Assembly: GCA_030453435.1 (NCBI GenBank) | Contig: JAKDKI010000093.1 | Location: forward strand, 1 to 7,789 | Direction of reading: 5' to 3' | DNA length: 7,789 nucleotides | DNA from: Kocuria sp. | GTDB taxonomy: Bacteria > Actinomycetota > Actinomycetes > Actinomycetales > Micrococcaceae | Shown: positions 1-5,807 of the stretch, one piece after another | Layout: the number at the start of each line of letters is the position of its first letter | Numbering within the stretch: position 1 is the stretch's first letter | Notes under the pieces: generated by a model | What the model saw: only the letters and a program-made list of their open reading frames with translations | What the model was told of the DNA's origin: nothing | Database searches by the model: none | Made by a program: the position numbers and the translations under genes

Positions 1-781
1 GGGTCTCGTTGTTGTTGCCCAGATCGCAGAAGCTCAAGTCGTAGACGAAGTGGTGTTTGTTCGGGCAGGAGAACTTGATCTCGTCGATCTCTGGGTGAGC
101 CTCGATCACGGCCTTGCCCATGAGGTACAGGGTCTCCTGCAGCGCACGGGAGTAGTGGTCGGTGAACTTGGTGAGGATGATGTTCTTGACGCTGTCGTAC
201 ACGGCATCGAAGTCGACATCGGTGGTGTTGTAACGCCAGCGGGTTGCCACGTCCGTGGACATGATGCGGTCCGTGGTTTCCTTCAGGGTCGTGTACTGGT
301 CCTTGGGGTAACCCTCGAACCCGGATTCGGTGGACTTCAAGATCGTGAGGTCCTTGAAGCCGGAGATCACGGTCTTCTTGTCGCCATCGGTGACCAGCAC
401 CGAGGTGCGGACTTCCTGCTTGTTCTGGACGAAGCAGTGATCGTTGTCGTTGATGCGGTCCCAGCGGTACTCATCGGCTGCCCAACGGCCACCGGAGATC
501 CAGTCGAACTCGCTCGTGAAGTGGTCCGAGAGCTTGAGGATCAGGTTCTCAGGGGACTTGACGTCGTACTTCTGAGCGAACGCGAACACCGTGTTCTTCT
601 GGGTGTCGGTGGGGACACAGTGGGCGTTGTCGCCCTTGGTGTGTACCTCGGTCAGGTCACCGCGCAGTTGGGAGGTGACCACCAGGTCGCGAATGATGTG
701 GCGGTCGTTGTCACGGTTGATGCGAACCACGTGGTTCTGCGCCTTGCCGTACTGGTTCTTTCCGAGAACTACTTCGGTCAT
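1..781 (-). CDS. pucL: Urate oxidase (uricase), C-terminus cut by window edge
   Basis: Cofactor-free uricase: it oxidises urate with O2 to 5-hydroxyisourate and H2O2, the first step of the pathway encoded by this operon. 260 residues are visible. The family is about 300 long, so roughly 35-45 C-terminal residues lie outside the window. The active-site set lines up with the Aspergillus enzyme by motif and spacing: K13 (in YGK), T58 (in PTDTQKNT), F155, R172 (in LKETTDR), Q215 and H243 (in PNKHH). Two in-frame ATGs exist, at 787 and 781. AGGAG at 791-795 is 3 nt from the first and 9 nt from the second, so I chose 781 (MTEVVLGKN). It is the third gene of the minus-strand operon, 76 bp after uraH. 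The family assignment is very secure; the exact start is less so. Confidence 0.96.
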   Translation of the reverse strand, partial: MTEVVLGKNQYGKAQNHVVRINRDNDRHIIRDLVVTSQLRGDLTEVHTKGDNAHCVPTDTQKNTVFAFAQKYDVKSPENLILKLSDHFTSEFDWISGGRWAADEYRWDRINDNDHCFVQNKQEVRTSVLVTDGDKKTVISGFKDLTILKSTESGFEGYPKDQYTTLKETTDRIMSTDVATRWRYNTTDVDFDAVYDSVKNIILTKFTDHYSRALQETLYLMGKAVIEAHPEIDEIKFSCPNKHHFVYDLSFCDLGNNNET

Positions 782-857
782 TTTCATCTACTCCTGTGTA
801 GAAAATTGATGTGCTGTCTGAGTGGATCGGCAATCGTCGACTGGGTCGGCTCCTGGG

Positions 858-1184
858 TCAACTGCCGCGGTATGTGGAATACGCAAACGGGCTCAGCAGC
901 AAGGGCACGTGGTAGTGGCCCTGCTCCTGTTGCACCGAGAAATCCACCGAGACGAACGGGTAGAACGTCTCAAGCTCGCGCCCGGCGAAGTACTGCTCGG
1001 TTGCGAAAATGATCCGGTAATGGCCGGACTCCAGGGTCTCTGGGCCGAGTTCGGTGACTCGGCCGTCCTCGTTGGTGGTTGCGGTGCCAAGTTCTTGGCC
1101 TTCACCGGTGAGGAGCGTGACGTCGATTCCTTGGGCTGGGCAGCCGTGCACGGAATCAAGGACGTGTGCGGAAATGAAGCTCAT
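858..1184 (-). CDS. uraH: 5-hydroxyisourate hydrolase (transthyretin-like protein)
   Basis: Hydrolyses 5-hydroxyisourate, the uricase product, to OHCU. The 108-residue length is normal for this homotetrameric transthyretin-fold enzyme. The HIU-hydrolase residues that distinguish it from thyroid-hormone-binding transthyretin are present: H7 in the N-terminal SAHVLD, R42 in EDGR, H92 in YHVPLLLSP, and the terminal YRGS signature (residues 105-108). There is no signal peptide, so it is likely cytoplasmic. The ATG at 1182-1184 overlaps the uraD stop as ATGA. GAAGGGA at 1192-1198, inside the uraD 3' end, sits 7 nt upstream. Translation is therefore probably coupled to uraD. Also known as pucM or hiuH. 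Confidence 0.96.
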   Translation of the reverse strand: MSFISAHVLDSVHGCPAQGIDVTLLTGEGQELGTATTNEDGRVTELGPETLESGHYRIIFATEQYFAGRELETFYPFVSVDFSVQQEQGHYHVPLLLSPFAYSTYRGS

Positions 1185-1675
1185 GACAGGATCCCTTCGA
1201 TGCGGAGGAGGGCAATCTGACGAAGTTGATCGGCAACTTCGGTGCGCTCGTCCTCCGGGGTGTTCTGCAGACGGCGCTGCAGCTCTGACAAAATTTCGGG
1301 TAGTGAGCGGCCGGCGGCGCGGATCAGGAAGACCTGGCCGAAGCGCTCTTCGTACTCGGCGTTGCCGCGAGCGAGTTCGGCCTTGATGACCTCCGTGGAC
1401 TCACCCAGGCCGGCTTGTTCGTTGCGTGAGAGGTCGGCTTCTTTGGATTTCCCAGCGGCGCGCTCACCGATCTTGGGGTGGTGCGACAAAGCCTGGTCGA
1501 CCTCTGCATCCGTGAAAGGGTTGGCAGCATCGCGTGCGGCGGCCAGCGCATCCTCGGTATTTTCGTAGGGGCGACCGTCCACGATCTCTTCGATCCAGCG
1601 CTGGATGTCCAGAGCGGGGCGAACGGTTTCCACCGCCGTCTGTCGATCCGTTTCGTTGAACTCGCTGAGCGTCAT
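1181..1675 (-). CDS. uraD: 2-oxo-4-hydroxy-4-carboxy-5-ureidoimidazoline (OHCU) decarboxylase
   Basis: Decarboxylates OHCU stereospecifically to S-allantoin, the third step of urate breakdown. The 164-residue all-helical protein has the family landmarks: HHPKIGER around residues 65-72 with the catalytic His (H66), SRNEQAG around 83-89 with E86 and Q87 as the acid/amide pair, and the conserved YEERFGQVFLIRAAG stretch at 108-122. H66/E86/Q87 sit one position from the zebrafish H67/E87/Q88 as I recall them. It is the first gene of the minus-strand urate operon. AAGGGA at 1680-1685 lies 4 nt before the ATG, rather close but usable. The 198-bp divergent spacer upstream carries several operator-like elements. 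A bifunctional fusion with uraH occurs in some bacteria; here the two are separate but overlapping. Confidence 0.95.
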   Translation of the reverse strand: MTLSEFNETDRQTAVETVRPALDIQRWIEEIVDGRPYENTEDALAAARDAANPFTDAEVDQALSHHPKIGERAAGKSKEADLSRNEQAGLGESTEVIKAELARGNAEYEERFGQVFLIRAAGRSLPEILSELQRRLQNTPEDERTEVADQLRQIALLRIEGILS

Positions 1676-1699
1676 TGCTTCCCTTACTTTTTCGCTATG

Positions 1700-1715
1700 T
1701 GAAATCTAAATTCCA
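1700..1715. promoter_or_regulatory. IclR-type operator-like imperfect palindrome
   Basis: TGAAATCTAAATTCCA on the plus strand (TGGAATTTAGATTTCA on the minus strand): six of eight positions are symmetric. The TGGAA/TTCCA-type half sites recall operators of IclR-family regulators such as AllR, which control purine or allantoin genes in other bacteria. It lies 25 bp upstream of uraD, where a bound repressor would block transcription. No regulator gene is in the window, so its identity is inference. Confidence 0.25.
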
Positions 1716-1724
1716 TATAAAGAT

Positions 1725-1740
1725 AGTGAACTGGATCACA
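1725..1740. promoter_or_regulatory. Crp/GlxR-like binding site upstream of uraD
   Basis: AGTGA-N6-TCACA: one half site fits the Crp/GlxR consensus TGTGA-N6-TCACA at 4 of 5 bases, the other at 5 of 5. The centre is about 57 bp upstream of the uraD ATG. If the minus-strand TAGATT at 1703-1708 is the -10, the site would be centred near -37, close to a class II activator position. This suggests carbon- or cAMP-dependent control of urate use, but the promoter assignment is weak. Confidence 0.35.
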
Positions 1741-1769
1741 GGGCGGAAGTCAAGGGGCCGAGCCGGAGT

Positions 1770-1783
1770 TTTCAGAACTGAAA
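1770..1783. promoter_or_regulatory. Perfect 6+6 palindrome in the divergent spacer
   Basis: TTTCAG-AA-CTGAAA is an exact inverted repeat with a 2-bp spacer. It lies about 95 bp from the uraD start and about 91 bp from the start of the divergent amidotransferase gene, so one regulator could act on both. It also lies 17 bp beyond a minus-strand TTGACT (1748-1753) that could serve as a -35 element. The binding protein is unknown. Confidence 0.35.
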
Positions 1784-1800
1784 CCAAGTGTCATGCCGCT

Positions 1801-1823
1801 GTAACGCGTGACGTGGTGTGACG
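1801..1823 (+). repeat. Short GTRACG direct repeats before the amidotransferase gene
   Basis: GTAACG at 1801-1806, then GTGACG at 1808-1813 and again at 1818-1823. The last two are exactly 10 bp apart, about one helical turn, so a dimeric response regulator could bind one face of the DNA. This is about 50 bp upstream of the start at 1874. Chance occurrence cannot be excluded. Confidence 0.2.
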
Positions 1824-1861
1824 CACAGTGGGAGGCGCACTTTGGCGGCTGAAACGGTGCC

Positions 1862-1867
1862 TACGAT
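1862..1867 (+). promoter_or_regulatory. -10 hexamer of a probable leaderless promoter
   Basis: TACGAT fits TANNNT and ends 6 nt before the ATG at 1874, so initiation would fall at or next to the start codon. No ATG, GTG or TTG is in frame between the upstream stop at 1850-1852 and this ATG. The only purine-rich stretch (GAGG, 1868-1871) is 2 nt from the ATG, too close to act as a Shine-Dalgarno. No convincing -35 is seen. Confidence 0.45.
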
Positions 1868-1873
1868 GAGGTC

Positions 1874-2641
1874 ATGAAACCGTTTGTACTGCTGGCCACC
1901 CGGCCCGAAGACGATGTGGCACTGGAGGAATACGACGCCGTCCGGCGTTTCGGCGGCCTGCAGGAGTCGGAGCTCGAACACGTGCGCCTGGAGAAAGGCC
2001 CGGTCCCGCAGCTGGACCTGGACCGGTACAGCGGAATCATCGTGGGCGGTTCGCCCTTCAATTCATCCGACCCCGCGGAGGAGAAATCGGCCACGCAACA
2101 CCGGGCCGAGAAGTGGATCAGTGCTCTCCTGGATGAGGTGGTGGCCAGGGACTTCCCGTTCCTCGGGGCTTGCTATGGCGTAGGTACGTTGGGAATCCAT
2201 CAGGGTGCAGTGGTGGACCGGACCCGCAGCGAAGAGGTGGGTCCGATCACCGTCACGGTGACCGAAGAGGGCGCCGAAGATCCACTGCTGTCCCAGTTGC
2301 CGGGGGAGTTCACCGCCTACGTAGGGCACAAGGAAGGCACTCGTTCGCTGCCCGCCAGCGCAGTGTTGCTGGCCAGCGGAACCGTGTGCGAGGTGCAGAT
2401 GTACCGCGTCAAGCAGAACCTCTACGCCACGCAGTTCCACCCGGAACTGGACCCGAACGGCCTGATCAACCGGGTCATCGCCTACAAGGACCTGGGTTAC
2501 TTCCGGCCGGAAGACACTCAGACCGTGATCGATCGCGTCAAGGACGGGCCTGAGGTGGATCAACCCAAGAAAATTCTGGCGGCCTTCGTGGAGCGTTACG
2601 CGGTGCGGGCAACAACGGCCCACCAATCGGCTTCCGTCTAA
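1874..2641 (+). CDS. Class I glutamine amidotransferase domain protein (GMP-synthase-like)
   Basis: A 255-residue stand-alone class I (triad) glutamine amidotransferase that should release ammonia from glutamine or act on a related gamma-glutamyl substrate. Visible elements: an early GIIVGGSPFN strand-turn (residues 54-63) forming the oxyanion region, the nucleophile elbow GACYGVG with C100, and QFHPE with H189 and E191, completing the Cys-His-Glu triad. YVGHKE near 149-154 matches the GuaA-type HxD/E region. No synthetase domain is fused, so it is not GMP synthase itself. Residues beyond about 205 form a charged helical tail. The start is the first possible codon after the upstream stop and appears leaderless. 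It is divergent from the urate operon; a purine-related role is possible but unproven. Substrate unknown. Confidence 0.88.
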   Translation: MKPFVLLATRPEDDVALEEYDAVRRFGGLQESELEHVRLEKGPVPQLDLDRYSGIIVGGSPFNSSDPAEEKSATQHRAEKWISALLDEVVARDFPFLGACYGVGTLGIHQGAVVDRTRSEEVGPITVTVTEEGAEDPLLSQLPGEFTAYVGHKEGTRSLPASAVLLASGTVCEVQMYRVKQNLYATQFHPELDPNGLINRVIAYKDLGYFRPEDTQTVIDRVKDGPEVDQPKKILAAFVERYAVRATTAHQSASV

Positions 2642-2698
2642 GGAACTTCGTGCCGCGCGTGGGCCCGTCTGCCTCGCTGCGCCGCGTGGGTTGCAGGA

Positions 2699-2725
2699 TT
2701 GCCGGGTTGTTCGGTTGCCCGGTTG
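2699..2725 (+). repeat. 11-bp direct repeat with hairpin potential
   Basis: TTGCCGGGTTG (2699-2709) and TTGCCCGGTTG (2715-2725) differ at one base and are spaced 16 bp. CCGGG at 2702-2706 can pair with CCCGG at 2718-2722 (loop 11), giving a weak hairpin after the amidotransferase gene. There is no T-tract, so a terminator role is doubtful. The rest of the 146-bp spacer 2642-2787 shows nothing else I can name. Confidence 0.3.
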
Positions 2726-2775
2726 GCACACGGTACACACACTCCACAATCACCTCGCAGAACACCGGCGACCGA

Positions 2776-2781
2776 TAGCGT
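2776..2781 (+). promoter_or_regulatory. -10 hexamer of a probable leaderless promoter
   Basis: TAGCGT (TANNNT) ends 6 nt before the ATG at 2788, the same geometry as the previous gene. Its TAG is also an in-frame stop, so no longer N-terminus is possible. There is no Shine-Dalgarno at usable distance and no clear -35. Confidence 0.42.
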
Positions 2782-2787
2782 GGAACC

Positions 2788-4221
2788 ATGAGCCAGCACC
2801 CCGCTCCCTGGAGCCAACCGCCCGCACCTCACTCGACCCCGGCCACGCGGCCCGGTGAGGGGAGAGGTGTTGGTCGGGCAGCGGCGTCGTCGACCATGAA
2901 CGGCGGTCGCGTACCCCCGCCGGTTCCTGCTCCCGGCCCGTCCCAGGTGCCGCCGGAGCGGCTGCGCACGCTGGCGTATCACCGCCTGGGATTCGCGGAT
3001 CCCAAACACGAGTGGTGGAAGCCCTTGGTTGAGGGCGCCATCTTTTTCTTCCTGTACATCGTCCTTACGGTGCTGTTCACCATCCCGCTTGTCCTGTTCG
3101 TGGACAACCCCATGGACATGGACAATCTGGAGACCATGAACCAGCTGGACCCGCTGGTCTTCTTACTCCTGTTCGGCTCAGTTGCACTCATGGCTCCGGC
3201 GGCTTATCTGGCCAGATGGATTATGGGCCCGCGGCCATTGGGCCTACTCCACTCGGTGACGGGGCGGTTGCGCTGGAAATGGATGCTTCAGTGCGGGCTC
3301 GCGGCACTGGCCATCTTTGTGGTGATCAACGGCCTGTCCATCCTGTTCGATATCGTGGCCGGCGGTGAAGCGATCGAGTTCACCCTGGCGCCCCAGTGGG
3401 GCTGGCTGCTGCTCATGGTGATCCTGCTGGTGCCCATCCAGTGCTTCGCGGAGGAACTCGTCTTCCGCGGCTATCTGATGCAGACGGTGGGTCGTTGGTT
3501 GAAGCACCCGGCCTGGGCCATTCTTCTGCCCGTCCCGCTGTTCGTGGCCGGGCATCTCTACGATGTGTGGGGACAGGCCTCCATCGCCGTCATGGCGATC
3601 ACCATGGGCGTCATTACCTGGCGCACCGGCGGGCTGGAGGCGGCCGTTGCCCTGCACGTGGTCAACAACTGCACGGTGACGCTCATGGCCATGGTCGGAT
3701 TGGCGGACCTGAACGATACGAGTGGTGGGCCCATCGAGGTGCTGTTCACCCTGGCCATCAACGGGATTTTCCTGTTGGTGGTGTTCCGGATGGCTCGGAA
3801 GACTCGAATCGCGACCTCCCGCACCATCATCCTGCCGCCTCCGCCGCGCCTGCCCGCACTCGCGCAACGACAGCGTGTGGTCGGCCAGAACGGCACCGCG
3901 CTCGCGGCGTTCGTGGTGGACCCGCGCACCCAGAACTACCTCTCCCTGCCGGAACAGTACGGCCCGTACACCGTGCGGGACGGCCAGGGGCGTCCGGTGG
4001 GTCTGCTGGACGTGCGGAAGGCATCGGGCCCGCAGCCACCGAACGGACCATCCGGGAACGGGCCTTGGCCGAACGGCCCGTCGCAGGGTGGCGACCCGCG
4101 GGACCGCCAGTTCACGGGGGTGCAGCCATCGAGCCAACACACGAGCTACGGCTCGCCGCAAGGCCAGAACCTGGGACCGCAGGGCGACGGTTCAGCTACC
4201 AACCAGGACCGCACTCCTTAG
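2788..4221 (+). CDS. CPBP-family intramembrane glutamic endopeptidase (Rce1/CAAX-type), with tail
   Basis: A 477-residue polytopic membrane protein. Residues 1-75 are Pro/Gly-rich and cytoplasmic-looking. Hydrophobic segments begin near residues 83, 122, 166, 205, 242 and 318, with further ones between 260 and 310. All three CPBP (Abi/CAAX protease) motifs are present: EELVFR (E222, E223, R227), FVAGH (F252, H256) and HVVNN (H290, N294), which form the intramembrane active site. After the last helix, residues from about 345 to 477 form a soluble tail: a proline run, a short segment around EQYGPYTVRDGQGRPVG, then a Gly/Pro/Asn/Gln-rich disordered end. That tail is unusually long for the family. 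In bacteria such proteins serve in peptide maturation, bacteriocin immunity or signalling; the substrate here is unknown. Its stop overlaps the -10-like element of the next gene. Confidence 0.9.
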   Translation: MSQHPAPWSQPPAPHSTPATRPGEGRGVGRAAASSTMNGGRVPPPVPAPGPSQVPPERLRTLAYHRLGFADPKHEWWKPLVEGAIFFFLYIVLTVLFTIPLVLFVDNPMDMDNLETMNQLDPLVFLLLFGSVALMAPAAYLARWIMGPRPLGLLHSVTGRLRWKWMLQCGLAALAIFVVINGLSILFDIVAGGEAIEFTLAPQWGWLLLMVILLVPIQCFAEELVFRGYLMQTVGRWLKHPAWAILLPVPLFVAGHLYDVWGQASIAVMAITMGVITWRTGGLEAAVALHVVNNCTVTLMAMVGLADLNDTSGGPIEVLFTLAINGIFLLVVFRMARKTRIATSRTIILPPPPRLPALAQRQRVVGQNGTALAAFVVDPRTQNYLSLPEQYGPYTVRDGQGRPVGLLDVRKASGPQPPNGPSGNGPWPNGPSQGGDPRDRQFTGVQPSSQHTSYGSPQGQNLGPQGDGSATNQDRTP

Positions 4222-4224
4222 ACT
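4219..4224 (+). promoter_or_regulatory. -10 hexamer overlapping the upstream stop codon
   Basis: TAGACT (TANNNT) begins with the TAG stop of the CPBP gene and ends 7 nt before the ATG at 4232. As with the two preceding genes, there is no Shine-Dalgarno between it and the start, which suggests a leaderless transcript initiated at the very end of the upstream gene. No good -35 is seen. Confidence 0.38.
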
Positions 4225-4231
4225 GTGCTGC

Positions 4232-5560
4232 ATGGCCCATCACAGCGTTTCTGACTTGGACTCCCACCGCGCCCCGTTCGGCTATGCCCGTGCCCTGGGT
4301 GATTACGTCATGGCCTCGCCCAGTTCCTACCACGCGGTCGCGGCCGCCGCAGAGCTGCTGCGCGGCGCGGGATTCACGGAACTGCACGGGTCCGAGGCGT
4401 GGAGCGACGTCGTCGGGAGGCACTTCACGATTCGCGACGGCGCTCTGATCGCCTGGGTGGCCCCTCGCGACTATCGCGCGGGCGCCGGGTCTCGCATTTT
4501 GGGCGCGCACACGGATTCGCCCGGGTTCAAGCTCAAGCCCAAGCCGACCACGGTCTCCAACGGTTGGTATCAGGCGGGAGTGGAGGTCTACGGCGGGGTA
4601 CTGCTGAATTCTTGGCTGGACAGGGATCTGCGGCTCGCCGGGCGCATTGTGGTGCGTGGTGAGAACGGCGAACTCACGCAACACTTATGCGCGACTGAGG
4701 CCATCGCAAGGATTCCGCAGTTGGCCATCCACCTGGACCGCGGGGCCAACGACGGGCTCAAGCTGGACAAGCAGCAGCACGTGCAGCCCATTTGGGGAAC
4801 GGGCTCGGCGCAGGACGCTGACGTGCTGGGACTGCTCGCGGACATGGCCGAGGCATCGGTGTCCCCGGAGGACATCGTGGGCTTCGACATCGTGCTCGCG
4901 GATACCCAGAAACCTGAATTGATCGGGCAGCGGCGGCAACTGCTCGCGAGCGGTCGACTGGACAACCTGTCCTCCGTCTATGCGGGGCTTCATGCGTTCG
5001 TCGAGCACGCGGAGGAGCTCGAATCCGCGTCGCAGGTTTCGATGCTGGCCGCGTTCGACCACGAGGAAGTCGGTTCAGCCACGCGTTCCGGCGCGGCGGG
5101 CCCGTTCCTGGAGGACGTGCTCGTGCGTATCAGCGCGGCGCAGGGCGAATCACAGGACGATTACCGGCGTTCTCTGGCTGAATCGGTGTGCCTGTCTGCG
5201 GACGCCGGTCACCTGGTCCACCCCAACTACCGCGGTCATCACGATCCCGTGAACACTCCCGAACCGGGATCCGGACCGCTCCTGAAGATCAACGCCAACC
5301 AGCGCTACACCACGGACGCCATGGGCGCCGGGCTGTGGGCGGATGCGTGTGATCGCGCCGGCGTGAGCTATCAGGAATTCGTCTCCAACAACAACGTGCC
5401 GTGCGGTTCCACTATCGGGCCCATCACGGCCACCCGCTTGGGCATGCGCACCCTGGACGTGGGCGTGGGCTTGTTGTCGATGCATTCGGCCCGCGAACTC
5501 GCCCACGTGGACGACCTTCACGCGCTGTCCCGAGTGACCGGAGCGTTCTGGCGGTCATAA
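4232..5560 (+). CDS. apeB: M18 family aminopeptidase (aspartyl aminopeptidase type)
   Basis: A 442-residue di-metal aminopeptidase that removes N-terminal residues, typically Asp/Glu in this family, from peptides in the cytoplasm. Expected metal ligands and catalytic residues are all present: H93 and D95 in GAHTDSPGFKLKP, D244 in GRLDNLSSV, E278/E279 in FDHEEVGSAT, D324 in SADAGH, and H418 in LSMHSARE. The start at 4232 was chosen because family homology begins within a few residues of it (SVSDLDSHRAPFGYAR), although the frame stays open back to 3722 inside the CPBP gene. It begins 10 bp after the CPBP stop, with a -10-like element rather than a ribosome binding site between. Length is close to the family norm. 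A household peptide-recycling role is likely; no specific link to its neighbours is evident. Confidence 0.93.
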   Translation: MAHHSVSDLDSHRAPFGYARALGDYVMASPSSYHAVAAAAELLRGAGFTELHGSEAWSDVVGRHFTIRDGALIAWVAPRDYRAGAGSRILGAHTDSPGFKLKPKPTTVSNGWYQAGVEVYGGVLLNSWLDRDLRLAGRIVVRGENGELTQHLCATEAIARIPQLAIHLDRGANDGLKLDKQQHVQPIWGTGSAQDADVLGLLADMAEASVSPEDIVGFDIVLADTQKPELIGQRRQLLASGRLDNLSSVYAGLHAFVEHAEELESASQVSMLAAFDHEEVGSATRSGAAGPFLEDVLVRISAAQGESQDDYRRSLAESVCLSADAGHLVHPNYRGHHDPVNTPEPGSGPLLKINANQRYTTDAMGAGLWADACDRAGVSYQEFVSNNNVPCGSTIGPITATRLGMRTLDVGVGLLSMHSARELAHVDDLHALSRVTGAFWRS

Positions 5561-5573
5561 ACCGTCACGCGCG

Positions 5574-5601
5574 TTGACAGTCCCCCGGGGCCCGTGATGC
5601 T
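5574..5601 (+). promoter_or_regulatory. Promoter for the riboswitch-dszC-like unit
   Basis: A perfect -35 TTGACA (5574-5579), a 16-bp spacer and a weak -10 GATGCT (5596-5601). Initiation would fall near 5608, just before the aptamer P1 strand at 5616. The promoter lies immediately after the aminopeptidase stop, so the unit has its own transcript. Confidence 0.6.
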
Positions 5602-5613
5602 CTGAACCCGTAA

Positions 5614-5703
5614 CGCCATCAAGAGTGGCCGAGAGACGTGGCTCGTCAACGCCGCAGCAACCACCCGGATACCGGGACGGTGCTTCCGCCACGACCGATG
5701 GAC
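5614..5703 (+). promoter_or_regulatory. SAM-clan riboswitch aptamer (S-box/SAM-I-like)
   Basis: Binds S-adenosylmethionine and should shut off the downstream gene when SAM is plentiful. Conserved S-box blocks occur in order: ATCAAGAG (5618-5625), GAGAGAC (5631-5637, consensus GAGGGAC), GCAACC (5657-5662), GGTGC (5679-5683) and the closing GATGG (5697-5701). Helices I can draw: P1 CCATC 5616-5620 with GATGG 5697-5701; an internal P2-type stem GTGGC 5638-5642 with GCCGC 5651-5655; P3 ACC 5660-5662 with GGT 5679-5681, enclosing CCCGG/CCGGG around an ATA loop. CGTC in the loop (5644-5647) can also pair with GACG at 5676-5679, a possible pseudoknot. Only 13 nt separate GGTGC from GATGG, so the usual P4 arm is missing or degenerate. 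It may be a SAM-I, SAM-IV or SAM-I/IV-variant member. Confidence 0.85.
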
Positions 5704-5807
5704 AGCTTTTCAGCTTCTGCGGTTCGCACGGTCATGCCCGCGCACGCGCTGTGTTCCTCTCGGTCGGGTGCGTGCACCGCGACTGAACGCGAGGGACTAC
5801 CGAGAAC
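5704..5807 (+). promoter_or_regulatory. Probable expression platform between aptamer and start codon
   Basis: The 104-nt leader between aptamer and ATG holds overlapping helices. GCACGCGCT (5742-5750) can pair with 5767-5775 (nine pairs, three G-U). The segment 5763-5783 can instead fold on itself: GTCG/CGAC plus GGTG/CACC around a CGTG loop, with one bulge. TCTCGGT (5758-5764) is the exact complement of ACCGAGA (5799-5805), directly before the ATG. None of the hairpins is followed by a T-tract, so control at translation start is more likely than intrinsic termination. GAGGGA (5791-5796) is the likely Shine-Dalgarno, 11 nt from the ATG. Confidence 0.45.

Noticed and set aside
50..1012. Long open frame on the plus strand (320 codons) opposite the uricase gene
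   Set aside because: It is the antisense shadow of uricase, which has every catalytic residue. The translation is Val/Leu/Gly-rich without any recognisable fold.
3244..4161. 305-codon minus-strand frame opposite the CPBP gene
   Set aside because: Arg/His/Gln-rich shadow typical of high-GC third-position bias; the plus-strand gene has all three CPBP motifs.
3722..4231. N-terminal extension of the aminopeptidase frame by 170 codons
   Set aside because: It overlaps the CPBP coding sequence in another frame, is Arg/Ser/Cys-rich and unlike any M18 N-terminus; homology begins just after 4232.
5534..5557. TGACCG/CGGTCA hairpin at the aminopeptidase 3' end as terminator
   Set aside because: Six-bp stem inside coding sequence with no T-tract, immediately before a new promoter.
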